Source of the DNA: Diphasiastrum complanatum
Taxonomy: Eukaryota; Streptophyta; Lycopodiopsida; Lycopodiales; Lycopodiaceae
Assembly (NCBI GenBank): GCA_029204225.1
Contig: MU832184.1
Span: 1-64,000, forward strand
Length of the DNA stretch: 64,000 bases
Direction: 5' to 3'
Part shown: positions 1 through 10,106 of the stretch, in pieces
How positions within the stretch are numbered: the first letter of the stretch is position 1
Layout: each line of letters opens with the position of its first letter
The notes under the pieces: model-generated
The model's input: the letters and a program-made list of their open reading frames with translations, nothing else
Databases searched by the model: none
Told to the model about the DNA's origin: nothing
Program-made: the position numbers and the translations under genes

Positions 1-1602
1 TTCATCAATTTCTTAAGTTTTTAAAACACTGCAAACTGGCAAAGTTAATTCAAAGACTATAAGTAGCAAAACATGATATCAAAGTTGTGACAAAGCTCTA
101 CATTGTTAGAGGATCAAATGTACCCCTGTCAAACAAGCAAATAGGATTTTCTAATTTGTCCCAAATTAAGTGCTAATCATCTCTTTTGATATAGTTGAAT
201 GTGATGCCAACCTCTTTTAATACAGTTGAACTTGATGCAAGTATAGTTTCTACTTTTGGTATATTCAATATATTGTAGCATAGCATTTCTCTTTTTGTCA
301 TCACTATGCGCTAAGTAAAAAAATGATCTAACAATTATATATGTGATTTTTTTATTTGGCTGGCATTTTGGCCTGAATTTCTAATGTAACGACAATCTTA
401 ATAACTTGTCCTTGTTGGGTACTTTAGGTTGTTATGGAAGATTCGTTAAGGACAAATGCCATAGAACAGATTAGTCTAGGCAACTTGCTCAAGCATCAAC
501 TACGTTCTAGGGGGCCAATCTCAATCCTTCTCAATCATTTCTAAGTTGGTTTCACGTGGAAGGAGTCTAGGGCCGTTTGGAAATCTGCAGTTATCCCCCC
601 CCCCCCCCCAAATTTGAAAGCCCTAGTCCATCCTCCGTCATTCCACATGTGGAAGGCCCTTTTCATTTGGGAAGAGCAAAGCATTTATTGTCTAAATTCA
701 AAATAGATAAGCAATCTATGTGTTTTATTGGAGGGGAGAGCAAGGGCCCACCACTTACGCCCCCCCACCAATACTCCAAGAGGGCCCAAGGTACTCCCTT
801 GGTATGTTGAGTTATCCTAGGTTCACCGTTCAATGTCACCTATGGGCAACTCTCACCCCCTTGTGAAATGGAGGGAAGGCCTCTTGGAGTGGCTCCACCA
901 ATGATTTGGGCCTTTTGGACTTAACCCCCATTCCATGTGAAACCACCGTAAGTGTTTTCAAAGATGTTACTAAACCTAGTCTACCACCAACTCCAAACTA
1001 GACACCACGGTCAATGTAATTGCTCTTAAACCATCCATTGAAACCTAGTTAAGAAGACAGCATAGATTTTGATATCAAATGGACTATAGATGATCAAAAA
1101 TGAAGACCATATACGATCTTAGACTAAGGCATCACAAAGATTAGCAAGAGTTCTCCTATCTAGAACCATAGTTCTACCAGATCCACAAGCTATGAAATGA
1201 ATGTCTCTAGGTTTTGCCCAAACCTATTCCAAAAACATTTGAGCTCCATGGAAGAAAATTTTAAGCTGCAGGGTTAGCTTCAATATCAAGTGCGCATAAC
1301 TTACATTTATCCATTATCGATCAATTCTCTTGAAAAACATAGATCGTCAGTTCTGCCTCTGAAGACCATAAATTTTTAGTGCAGCATAAGATTCGCAAAT
1401 AAAGCAGTAGACACACAAGATTACAAGAAAGTGCAGCAGTCCTCCAATAAGTGGCTTGTTGATCAACGGCTCCTTTCTGGGGTCGGATTGCACTTAGCCG
1501 CACATGGACATTCAGTATGACAAAATGAAGTGCAGCAATACATGTACAGTAGAATACAAAAAAAAATGCAAGGAAGATACCGCGTAAGGGAGAAATGCGC
1601 AC
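1..1602. other. Non-coding or unassigned left flank
   Basis: No convincing gene is seen. A run of about 16 C lies near 595-610. Read on the minus strand it becomes poly-G followed by ATAA, like the poly-G polypurine tract before the LTR at 34588, so a decayed minus-strand LTR could begin near 590, but the following sequence is too diverged to call. Short ORFs here have no recognisable domain. If the IFT144 exon next door is real, this stretch would be its downstream intron. Confidence 0.4.
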
Positions 1603-1868
1603 CTCTGAATTCCGGTCTCGTAGTTACGATATTCGTTGATGAACGAAGGTCCACGATCATCCACATAGTAGTAAACTATGCTGCCACTATTTGTCCCATA
1701 AATGAAGAAATCCATGGTTACGCTTACACAAGTAATCTCGCAAGAATCCTTTTTCTGGGGGAAAAACACAGAATTCTGGTGCAAATCCTGCACGGACCTT
1801 TTTTCGGATATGCATTGCAATTCAGCTCTTCCTTGACGCAAAATTGCCCGATATCTTTCATTTTTCAC
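1603..1868 (-). CDS. IFT144: Single exon of an intraflagellar transport protein 144 (WDR19-like) gene
   Basis: IFT144/WDR19 is a subunit of the IFT-A complex, which carries out retrograde transport in cilia and flagella. The minus-strand frame gives 88 codons plus two bases, bounded by an acceptor (pyrimidine/AT-rich run ending in GCAG, 1869-1872) and a GT donor (1601-1602). The translation follows the second beta-propeller of WDR19 in order: a short strand ending in GRAELQCIS (family form GKVQLHLIE), a variable loop, an FFP motif, CEITCVSVTMDFFIYGT with the hallmark FxIYGT, then a YYYVDD strand and INEYRN before the splice site. Neighbouring exons were not found, so introns would be large and filled with repeats, or this is a relic. 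No stop interrupts the exon. The family match is from memory of the protein and has not been searched. Confidence 0.68.
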
Positions 1869-2245
1869 CTGCGTAAATGCAATCAATTGAGTACAATATT
1901 TCTTTACAAGCATACGGAATTCAAAAGCAGATGCTGTATGATTGAGTTTAAGATAACGAACACTTACTTCTAGTGCCATCTTTACACTGGGGATCAAGAA
2001 AATGAACGCTCACGAGCAGCCACACCAGCTCCCGCCCAAGATATTTGAAATGTCTGAAGGATTGTATAAGAAAAACGTTTAGTTACTAGTAGTGGATCGT
2101 TAGGCCTCTTCGTCTCTCGCCGACATTGGAGGAGGTAGGTGTGGTGGTAGGTGTAAAACGCAACATTTGAGTTGCTTCTTTGCTGTTAAGTTCTCCGTTA
2201 GCGTCCTTCGGTCCGCGACAGTTATGGAGTGTTTCAAAGCTGCAC
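1869..2245. other. Presumed intron or intergenic DNA
   Basis: The stretch between the IFT144 exon and the SINE array holds no recognisable gene. Both strands carry ORFs extending out of the exon, but outside the splice sites they lose all resemblance to WDR19. Confidence 0.3.
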
Positions 2246-2898
2246 TTTGTTTTCTTTTCTTCTTTTTTTTTCTTTTTTTGATGGAGTGTTACGCCACTAG
2301 TGGGTTACATACACAATATATACAGCCTTGCCTGCCACGTCATCTGGGCAATGCCAAGAGTGGAGCAAGCTCCTTACAATGTCACTACTCAGCGGCTGGG
2401 ATTCGAGCCTGCGCCATGCTGATCGCAATCAACTACTCTACCCAAGTTCCGTGCTACGATGGACCACTTTGTCTTTTTAATTTTTTTTTATACAGTGTTA
2501 CGCCACTAGTGGGTTAGATACACAATATATACAGCCTGGCCTGCCACGCCATCTGGGCAATGCCAAAAGTGGAGCAAGCTCCTTACAATGTCACTACGCA
2601 GCAGTTGGGATTTAAGCCTGCGCCATGCTGATCGCAATCAACTACTCTACCCAAGCACCGCGCTACGATGGACCACTTTGTCTTTTTAATTTTTTTTGAT
2701 ACAGTGTTACGCCACTAGTGGGTTATATACACAATATATACAGCCTGGCCTGCCACGCCATCTGGGCAATGCCAAGAGTGGAGCAAGCTCCTTACAATGT
2801 CACTACGCAGCAGTTGGGATTCAAGCCTGCGCCATGCTGATCGCAATCAACTACTCTACCCAAGCACCGCGCTACAATGGACCACTTTGTCTTTTTAA
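2246..2898 (-). mobile_element. Tandem trimer of a tRNA-derived SINE
   Basis: Three copies of a 209-bp unit follow one another directly; the same motif starts at 2286, 2495 and 2704. On the minus strand each unit contains a tRNA-like stretch: a D-arm-like TTGGGTAGAG, an anticodon-arm-like TTGATTGCGATCA, and a B box. The B box reads GGCTCGAATCC in the copy at 2399-2409 and has lost its CpG in the other two. Each unit then runs into a tRNA-unrelated body and an A-rich tail. The tail of the last unit is T-rich on the plus strand (2246-2285). This is the composition of a Pol III SINE. No target duplication was identified with confidence. Confidence 0.72.
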
Positions 2899-3307
2899 AA
2901 AGGGTTCTTAGCAGATTGGAATTTGTGCCACCAAAGTCGGGGCTCTCTGAGGCGCCCAAAAAGGGAGTCCATGAGCGAGCTCAGAAATGCCCGAGGGGGC
3001 AGACCGACCTATTGTGATGTCCACTAAGGATTGAGCCTGCAAGTACACTCAAAAGGGAACGAGCCAAACCACCCAACCAAGTTGAAGTTGACAACAACAT
3101 TATTGATCGACGCAATCACCAGAGTACTTCCACAAGCACTTCAAGACAATAATTCACATGATTGCTAACACACCAAAAATTGTGTTAAGATTCACATTGT
3201 ATTAATTCAAGTACAAGAAGAGCTCACTAAATAGTAACTAAGGAGCTCGGAAAAGATCGGCCCATTGTCTAAATAAAAAGAAAAAAGTAGTTGTCAAATA
3301 TGGCAAG
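2899..3307. other. Unassigned spacer
   Basis: Nothing recognisable between the SINE trimer and the LTR1 fragment. A weak acceptor-like CAG on the minus strand near 3030 does not open into a family I know. Confidence 0.3.
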
Positions 3308-3575
3308 TGTTAGCAGATTCCAGGGATTCCCCATATGCCGAGCCAAGCTGAAGACATAGATTATCTCTCACCCATAACCGAGGAGGTCTCAGAAGGAGGA
3401 GAGCAGAGGAAGCTGAGAGCCGAGCATGAGAGCCGAGGATTACTAGCTAGGGTAACAGTGATTATTCATGTGAGCGTGAATCCCAGAGAAGGAACGACCA
3501 TGTAGGAGCTAGTAATATTGTACATAAGTGTAGACCCCTTAAATAATTTAGAGTGAGCCACCTTTTGATGGTGAC
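3308..3575 (+). mobile_element. 5' part of an LTR (family LTR1), truncated
   Basis: It begins with TGTTAGCAGATTC and matches the first 270 or so bases of the LTRs at 7973 and 45213 with scattered substitutions and an 8-base deletion near 3470. It stops matching after the shared GATGGTGAC. It lies in the same orientation as the integrase, extra ORF and 3' LTR downstream, so it is probably the remnant of the 5' LTR of that Gypsy element. The rest of the LTR and the primer-binding site have been lost. Confidence 0.75.
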
Positions 3576-3822
3576 TGTTGTGCCGGCGCCTCAAAGGGGC
3601 GCTGGGACTTGAGCGGTTTCCCCAACATACGCTTAAGTCTAACATCCATCCATCATGCACTTACGTAAAAGCCAACTTAGAAACGTAACAAGCTTAACCA
3701 TTCAAACTTAAGAAAACTGGGATCCCAACCAACCCGAAAGCCACCTCCGAATCCGTCCCCAAAAGGTAACCAAAGGCAAAGACAAGCCACACATGAAACC
3801 CAAGGCATAGCGAACCCTTTTG

Positions 3823-4370
3823 GTAACACGATATTTTTAGTGTTCAGCCACACTTTTTCACCTTCCTTAAATTCCAGTTCTCGTCGATGTGGATTTACGT
3901 CAGCTGCCATACTTCTTTGTGATTGCTCTAAAAATGACTTCACCTCTGTCAGCTTTGTGTGCCACTCATTGATGAATTGTGTGTACAATGTCTATATTGA
4001 ATTTTGAGAGAAAGTTTTGCCATCGCATTTGCTTTGGTGTGAGCATACCTTGGGATGAGAAGTACTTGAGTGATACATTATCAGTGAACGCCTTAAAGGG
4101 CTTTCCTGCCACATAATGTCTCCAATGCTCAACTGCTTGAACTACTGCGACCATTTCTTTTTCATGAGTTGGCCATCGTCACTCAATTTCTTTGAAAAAT
4201 ATGCAACAGGTTTTCCTTCTTGCATCAACACGGCCCCAATAGCAAAGTTCGATGCGTCTGTATGTATTTCGAAAGGTTTGCTAAAGTCCGGTAAGGCAAG
4301 GATGGGTTCTTGAGTGATCCGTCGTTTTAGTTCTTGGAACGCTTCTTCACATTCTGGTGTCCATGTCATC
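3823..4370 (-). pseudogene. Ty3/Gypsy pol fragment (RT connection/RNase H joined to integrase C-terminus)
   Basis: Read on the minus strand from 4370, the frame shows the end of the RT thumb and the RNase H start (FEIHTDASNFAIGAVLMQ, then PVAYFSKKL). After a frame change comes AFTDNVSLKYF and WQNFLSKFNIDI. Near 3985 the sequence jumps to an integrase C-terminal stretch (FINEWHTKL..., EGEKVWLNTKNI). The zinc-binding and DDE core of integrase that should lie between are missing, so there has been an internal deletion. The fragment is inverted relative to the Gypsy pieces on both sides and belongs to a different Gypsy family, so it looks like an insertion or fill-in within the larger element. 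Confidence 0.75.
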
Positions 4371-4383
4371 AGGTAGAACTTTA

Positions 4384-5548
4384 TAAACGGGGCATTGACG
4401 GTATTATCCGACGATGCGCTTATGAATCTGAGATACGACCTATCATATCTCAGGCTCATGAGGGTATTGGTGGTGGCCACTTCTCTGCTGAAGCCACAAC
4501 TAAGATTATCCTTCGAGCAGGATTATGGTGGCCATCTTTGTTTAAAGACACATTTGCTATCATTAAAACATGTGATGTCTGTCAACGAGTCAAGAAAAAT
4601 ACAAAAGCAGACTTCGCACCACTGACTCCCATTATAGAAGGCGAAGCCTTCCATAAGTGGGGAACTAACTTTGTTGGACCAATCAGTCCAGTAGCGAAAC
4701 ATACCCAAGCCCGTTACATCCTCATAGCCACAGATTACGCCACTAAGTGGGTTGAGGCTTGGGCAACAAAGGACGCCAACGCAAAAATTGCCGCACGTTT
4801 TCTTTACGAAAACATTATTACACGTTTTGGCTGTCCTATAGAGCTAGTTAGTGATCGCGACACGTATTTTTTAAATGTTGTCATTGATAATTTACTACGC
4901 CATTATCGTGTCGTTCACCAAAAGAGTACACCACCGTACTATCCTAGATGTAATGGTTAGGCCGAATCAACTAACAAGACGATATGTAAAATTTTGACAA
5001 AGATAGTTTGAACCAGTCGCTCTAATTGGGAAACAAAACTTTTTTCAGCTATCTGGGCTTACCGCACCACCCCGAAGAAAGCCACTGGGTGGGCTACCCC
5101 TTTCCACTTAGTGTATGGTCAAGAGGCGATAATGCTTGTAGAAGTCTTAATACCTTTGTTAAGAGTCACGGAAGCTTTTTCTACAGATCTCTATAAAAAA
5201 GCTACAATTGAGCAACAAGTCAAGACCAGGCTATTTATGTTAGCCCAATTATGCGAGACAAGACTTATATCTTACCACGCACAACTGGTTAACAAACGAC
5301 GCCAAAAGGCCTAGCATGACCGTCACTTACGCAATAAAGATCTACACTTAGGTGACCAAGTGCTTCTTTATACATCAAAGAAACACCCAGAAAAATTGAA
5401 ATTCCGAAGTGAGGGACCGTATGTTATTAATAAAATCTTTCCAAATGGTGCAGTCCAGTTGCAAACACTTGACGGAATATTCCTAGACAGTATCGTCAAC
5501 GGTGGCCGTCTACGGCGGTATTACAAAGAGTTGTTTTTTGTTGACCCA
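4384..5548 (+). pseudogene. Ty3/Gypsy integrase (element G0), degraded
   Basis: This joins retroviral-type cDNA to host DNA. Visible parts are the HHCC zinc region (HEGIGGGHF ... CDVCQR), then the core with GTNFVGP, LVSDRDTYF and an AESTNK segment, and a C-terminal domain ending near GGRLRRYYKELF. The first catalytic aspartate position reads Asn (TNFVGP rather than the usual DFVGP). A stop precedes the AESTNK glutamate at 4958-4960, and further stops fall near 5009 and 5312. The RT and gag expected upstream are absent; the inverted Gypsy fragment takes their place. Sequence similarity to G2 (40.3-41.6 kb) is high, so both belong to one family. Confidence 0.85.
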
Positions 5549-5964
5549 ATTAACACCTTTTCCCAAGTATATATTTTACATTTTTTATTCTTTTTATTTT
5601 ATTTTCTTATTTCCTTGCTTGTTATTCTCGCTTTGCATGCCTATTTTTAACCTCGTTTCTTGTCTATAATTCATACATGTACTTATTTACTTTCTATGCA
5701 TTTTCTTTTTTCTATAAATACCCATTTGTCATGAATGTTCTAGGTCAACAAATGATAGGATACACCATATGAAAAGATTCTGACACTTTTGGCCCATCTC
5801 ATTTCTGTATGTCTGGTATCTCAATATTTCCAATTAAGCATACAATCATTCATTGAGATACACCTTTCCCATAAGAACTTCTACTCTGAGCCACAGTCAT
5901 ATGTTCCCCCCTGAAGTTCTTCACTTGCATCACACAACTCCATTCTTCCATACTGGGTTTCCGT
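5549..5964 (+). other. Post-integrase AT-rich untranslated region of G0
   Basis: Low-complexity T-rich DNA follows the integrase. It contains no gene and leads into a minisatellite. Position and composition fit a Gypsy 3' untranslated region. Confidence 0.4.
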
Positions 5965-6480
5965 CAGATCTCAACCGATGAGTTTATGTCAGATCTCAAC
6001 CGACGGGTTCTATCAAATCTCAACCGGAGCGTTTACGACCGATCTCAACCGATGGGATCTATCAAATCTCAACCGAAGCGTTTACGACCAATCTCGACCG
6101 AAGGACTCCTGTCAAATCTCAACCGAAGGACCCCTGTCACATCTCAACCAAAGGACTTTTGTCAAATCTCAACCGACGAACTCCTGTCAAATCTCAACCG
6201 ATGGACTCCTATCAAATCTCAACTGATGGGTTCTATCAAATCTCAACCGAAGGACTCCTGTCAAATCTCAACCGAAGGACTCTTGTCAAATCTCAACTGA
6301 AGGAATCTTGTCACATCTCAACCGAAGGACTCCTATCAGATCTTGATTGGAGCACCCATAAGATCTCGACCGGAGCACCCATCAGATCTCGACCGGAGCA
6401 CCTCTCAGATCTTGACCGGAGCACCTCTCAGATCTCGACCGAAGAACCTATCAGATCTCGATCGGAGATTCCAAATTCAA
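5965..6480 (+). repeat. Minisatellite with core ATCTCAACCG
   Basis: About 20 imperfect units of 19-27 bp, each containing ATCTCAACCG or ATCTCGACCG, most followed by a variable GA-rich linker. The unit shortens to about 19 bp after 6340 (cores of ATCTCGACCGGAGCACC type). Several frames stay open across it, producing repetitive SNLNR-like ORFs that I treat as artefacts. The same core recurs at 62.2-62.7 kb upstream of a Gypsy gag. Tandem repeats in untranslated regions of plant Gypsy elements of the Tat type are an established phenomenon. Confidence 0.85.
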
Positions 6481-7095
6481 AACTCAACAAACCGGCACGT
6501 CCCATCTCGTCCAAAATCAGACGACGATGTCCATAAATGCCTTCACCCCGACGTCATTCACACCTCAACGAAGTGTGAATTCTGGCATTTTCTTGCAACG
6601 ATTTGCTGGTGATCTTCTTGCTCCTGTGTCCGATCTTGGCGCTCTATTGTTCCTTGCATCTGTCATCGTTTCCACAACACCTCCACCGACTATCCACCAT
6701 CATCGTTTGCTTACCATTGAGAGCGCCATCACCAAACATCTCCAAACCTAACATCGTCGGCAGAAAACACATCATTTTGTAATTTTTTCGCATGCTGAGG
6801 GGTAGTGTCACACGAGCATTCATCACGCTCCCATTACACTATTGAATATACTATCATCAACATCACAAAACTTGTTGTTTACCTCCAGTTCATTTCCCAC
6901 CTCCATACATCCATCTCCACACATCTCCATCCTTGCCCAACATCTTCACCTTTTTTGCTTTCCAAACTTATACCTTCCATCTTTTTACCCAACCACATTC
7001 CGTCACCATCCTTCATTCCACGACATACTTCGAATTCCTTCTTGCAAACACACCTCCATTTTCACACACCTTACCTTCCATCAGAGAGATTCGAG
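6481..7095 (+). other. Pyrimidine-rich leader before the extra ORF
   Basis: No domain is found. The stretch 6780-7090 is C/T-rich and leader-like. A purine-rich CTGAGGGGTAG followed by TGTCAC at about 6797-6813 resembles a polypurine tract plus LTR start, but no matching LTR exists in the window, so I do not call one. Confidence 0.3.
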
Positions 7096-7963
7096 ATGAA
7101 ATATCCTCCCAACACGAGAGGAGACAAAGAGGAGATAGATCAAAGCCAATACTCCACAAGGGCTGAGATCATTGCAGCATTACAACCGCAACCTAAATGG
7201 CGAAACAAGATCCTAAAGGATAGCAGACGGCTCCAAGAGTACCTGAAGGCACCGACATGGAAGCGAATAGATCCATTCTACATGCCGCTCAAAAGCAGAA
7301 ATCCATGGCCGGTAGAAAAGCCACGGGTCGAGTCGGTGAACTGGCCAGTGATTTTGGGAATTTCAGAGAGAATCTCCCCGGATGACCTGAGGCTACAATT
7401 ATTATATTTTGGGCACAAATACAAGACAAGTGACGATCTATGCGTGCAAGAAAGTGTCAAATACTGCCGATCTATGGCCTTTCTAATGCAGCAAAAATGT
7501 TTCTGGGATCGTGGTTTGGATCCGATCAAGATCAATCCCAACGTAGCCCTCCAGTCAGAGGAAGACCATGAGATGATGGCCCGACTATACTACAGAGTGG
7601 CCTTCATGTCATCACGATACGTCACCATGGTGGGAGACTGGCAGGAGATGGGCTTCATCGAAAAGATAAAGAGTACCTGGGGCCATTAAACTACGGAATT
7701 AAGCTCCGCTTCCAAGTATTTGAAGCCCTGGGGCGAAAGATGAGCGAGCAAAAACAAACGGCAAGACGACGAGGCGAGCAGGACTCGCAAGAGGTTCTCA
7801 AGAGGGCTGGAATGTAGCGGCCATTGAGAGACCTTCATTTTTGAGAAACAATTTTGCGGATAATAAGCATCTGGTTTTATGGAAGCGAACGAAGATCCAC
7901 GCTGTTCCAAGTGCCGAGCAGAACGACATCACCTATGTTGCAGTGGGTCCTGCAACAAATTAG
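7096..7963 (+). pseudogene. Unrecognised retrotransposon-associated ORF, two frameshifts
   Basis: From the ATG at 7096 an open frame gives 198 codons (MKYPPNTRGDKEE... to STWGH). Coding-like sequence then continues in a second frame (near 7670, EYLGPLNYGIKLRFQVFEAL...) to about 7817, and again in a third frame (AIERPSFLRNNFADN...) to a TAG at 7961-7963. The ancestral product was therefore about 290 residues. It is rich in Trp, Pro and basic residues, with no signal peptide, zinc knuckle or membrane segment visible. The stop abuts a purine-rich GGGTGGATAA and then the LTR1 3' LTR, so it sits where plant Gypsy elements carry an additional or env-like ORF. I do not recognise the family and assign no function. 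Confidence 0.6.
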
Positions 7964-7972
7964 GGTGGATAA

Positions 7973-8476
7973 TGTTAGCAGATTCTAGGGAATCCCCATA
8001 TGCCGAGCCAAGCTGAAGACATAGGTTATCTCTCACCCATGACCGATGAGGTCTCAGAAGGAGGAGAGCAAAGGAAGCTGAGAGCCGAGCATGAGAGCCG
8101 AGCATTACTAGCTAGGGTGACAGTGATTATTTATGTGAGCCTACATGGTGAATCCCAGAGAAGGAACGACCATGTAGGAGCTAGTAATATTGTAAATAAG
8201 TGTAGACCCCTTAAATAATTTAGAGTGAGCCACCTTTTGATGGTGACCTCTAGTGGAAGGGCAAATTCCACTTGTATTTTTCAAATTAGTGGAATTGCCA
8301 CTTGGGCTCCACATGGGCAGCCTTCTTACTTATTTAAGGGCCCCCCTCTCTTGTGAAAGAGCTTTGATTGTATTGTCAATTGCTCTTGAGTGAATAAAGA
8401 AGATCTTCCACGAGTTATTGATGATTGTAAAGCTCCTTGTTCATGGCAATCTTCTTGAGTGAAATTTCTATGAGCA
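7973..8476 (+). mobile_element. 3' LTR of the G0 element (family LTR1, 504 bp)
   Basis: It starts TGTTAGCAGATTC directly after a purine-rich GGGTGGATAA (7963-7972) and ends GAGCA. It holds a TATA-like TATTTAAG at 8331 and AATAAA at 8393-8398, a sensible spacing for U3-R. The same LTR occurs as a solo copy at 45213-45715, truncated at 3308-3575, and in diverged form at 34588. Confidence 0.8.
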
Positions 8477-8487
8477 TGTTTTGATTT

Positions 8488-9062
8488 CCTTTTGTGTTTG
8501 TGGATTAATTAGATTTCTTGCTTGTGGAATGTAGATGTGGATTAACTTTCTTGTTTCTTGAATTTGTAGTTTAAGCATGCAGGTAAACTATAGAGGCTGA
8601 GATTGTGGATCTAATTCGCATACCTTCTAACAATCATGTCCTTGATTGTTCTTGGGCATTCCAAGCATCAAGAAATGGGTGTTTCTTGATCCTTGGGCTG
8701 CTAGAGTGCTGTTAGAAAACTAGTTTTCTTGTTTATTGTTTCTTGCTGAGTAGCTTAATCTTGTCATTGCTTTGTTCTCTGATTTTGGTAGATAGATTGT
8801 AGATTTGCTCCCTGATTCATAACGTTGATCTATACTGAGCTAGGACTGGTTGCATGGCTTGTATATGCATGTAGTTGAGTAACGTATCCATCTCTCCCCA
8901 CTGACAGGCTAGGAATACACGTTGTAATCTGAGAAACACTTCTACTTGGAAACCGTTCTAACAAGGAGACCAAACCGTAAAGAACTGTAACCAACGGAAG
9001 TAACAAAAAGAAGAACGAACGATAAAAGAATCGTGTTCACAGATTCAGTGAGAATCTGTGAA
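8488..9062 (+). mobile_element. LTR2 fragment (3' half)
   Basis: About 575 bp match 61365-61950, where the same sequence forms the end of a Gypsy 5' LTR just before its primer-binding site. Shared landmarks include TTTCCTTTTGTGTTTGTGG at the left and GATTCAGTGAGAATCT at the right. Here it lacks both the 5' part of the LTR and the primer-binding site, and it abuts the end of LTR1. It is a truncated or recombinant LTR with no coding capacity. Confidence 0.7.
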
Positions 9063-9189
9063 TAGCAAGTAATCGTCATATTGAAACACGTCAATTATTG
9101 TCTTTTCAAGTCTTTCCCTAGATAATTAACGTCATTTACTTAATGGTAAGCAAACTACTCATGGAACATGCCTCCATGATAGCATAGTC

Positions 9190-9800
9190 ACTTAAATGCA
9201 AAACTTGTTGATCTTTAGCTTCATTCTTGTGAGTGCTTCTTCAAGAGTCACATTGGGAAACGTAGTCGTGGGGCTCCTATTTTGCAAGAATGTTGTTCCA
9301 TTACACACCTCTGACCAATAGAAATTTGGCAAGCCCATTTGCTTCATATTAATCATGCGCTCTCCCCTATGCGATTTTTTCTCTCAGCTAATTCATTTCT
9401 ATGCAACGTATAATTGCCTCTTAATTCCATGTTTCTTGCAAGATGTTTCAAAGTCACCTGATTTATATTCACTCCCCCTATCAGATCTCAACACCTTGAT
9501 GCATGCATCCAGCTAGTTCTCCACCAAAGCTTTGAACTCCTTGAAGCAAGTCAATGCATCCGATTTGTTCTTCAAGAAGTAGATATATGTCCTCCTATAG
9601 TAGTCGTCAATAAATGTCATGAAATAATAGGCTCCTCCCAACGACATCATCTTCATCGGACCGCACAAGTTAGTATGGATGAGTTTGAATAGCTTTTTCG
9701 CTCTAGAAGCTCTCTCCTTCTTGAACTTCTCTCTATGGTGCTTTCCCATCATGCATCCTTCACAAATGGAATGATGTTCATCTTATATTGCGGATAGTTT
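9190..9800 (-). pseudogene. Ty1/Copia integrase fragment
   Basis: The minus-strand frame 9752-9513 reads KKLFKLIHTNLCGPMKMM then YYFMTFIDDYYRRTYIYFLK, the N-terminal half of a Copia integrase core with the first catalytic aspartate changed (HTNLCGP for HSDLCGP). After a stop, other frames continue with VLRSDRGSEYKS and then LPNFYWSEV, the segments around the second catalytic Asp and beyond the glutamate. Protease and RT are absent on either side. The family is unlike C1 and C4. Confidence 0.75.
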
Positions 9801-10106
9801 GTAAAGAAGGTCACTTGCGGTGGTCGACGAGGTTTTACGTTCCGTTGCCATTGAAGATTTCACAAGTGCTCATAGATAGTAACCTACCGATTTTAATGAC
9901 TCCTTGTGGTTTGCGGTTTGCGGTTTGAGTCGTGTTTCTCCGTAAACGTTGATTTAATGGTGCCCTTCGGCCAGACCGTAATTTGGCGATGGCTTTGTGG
10001 TTCTGCCTGATTTGACTTTGCGGGTATTTTTTGCAGACTGATTCAGAGAGATGGAATTCTTGAGAGTAGAAGGAGGGCGAAGGGATGAGTAGGAGAAGAT
10101 TAAACT
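9801..10106 (+). mobile_element. Probable U3 part of the C2 LTR, stranded by an inversion
   Basis: Non-coding, with a short run of TTTGCGG repeats near 9910. If the segment 10107-12052 is turned back, this sequence becomes contiguous with the C2 LTR end at 12052. The left boundary of the LTR is not visible. The assignment depends on the inversion model. Confidence 0.35.

Noticed and set aside
577-810. 77-codon ORF starting in poly-C
   Set aside because: It begins in a homopolymer, is proline-rich because of that tract, and shows no domain.
1321-1400. Possible next IFT144 exon on the minus strand (ELTIYVFQEN after a CAG)
   Set aside because: The resemblance covers only about ten residues, a stop follows at once, and the WDR19 segment that should come first is missing.
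2286-2898. tRNA genes within the tandem repeat
   Set aside because: The tRNA-like part lacks a full acceptor stem and is embedded in a longer repeated unit with an A-rich tail, so it is a SINE.
5978-6612. Overlapping repetitive ORFs (SNLNR-type) in three frames
   Set aside because: They are by-products of a minisatellite whose unit length keeps all frames open.
6797-6830. Polypurine tract plus LTR start (CTGAGGGGTAG then TGTCAC)
   Set aside because: No second copy of this putative LTR exists in the window, and a better tract and LTR lie at 7963-8476.
7096-7963. Env-like protein
   Set aside because: No signal peptide, transmembrane helix or fusion-like segment is visible, so position alone does not justify the name.
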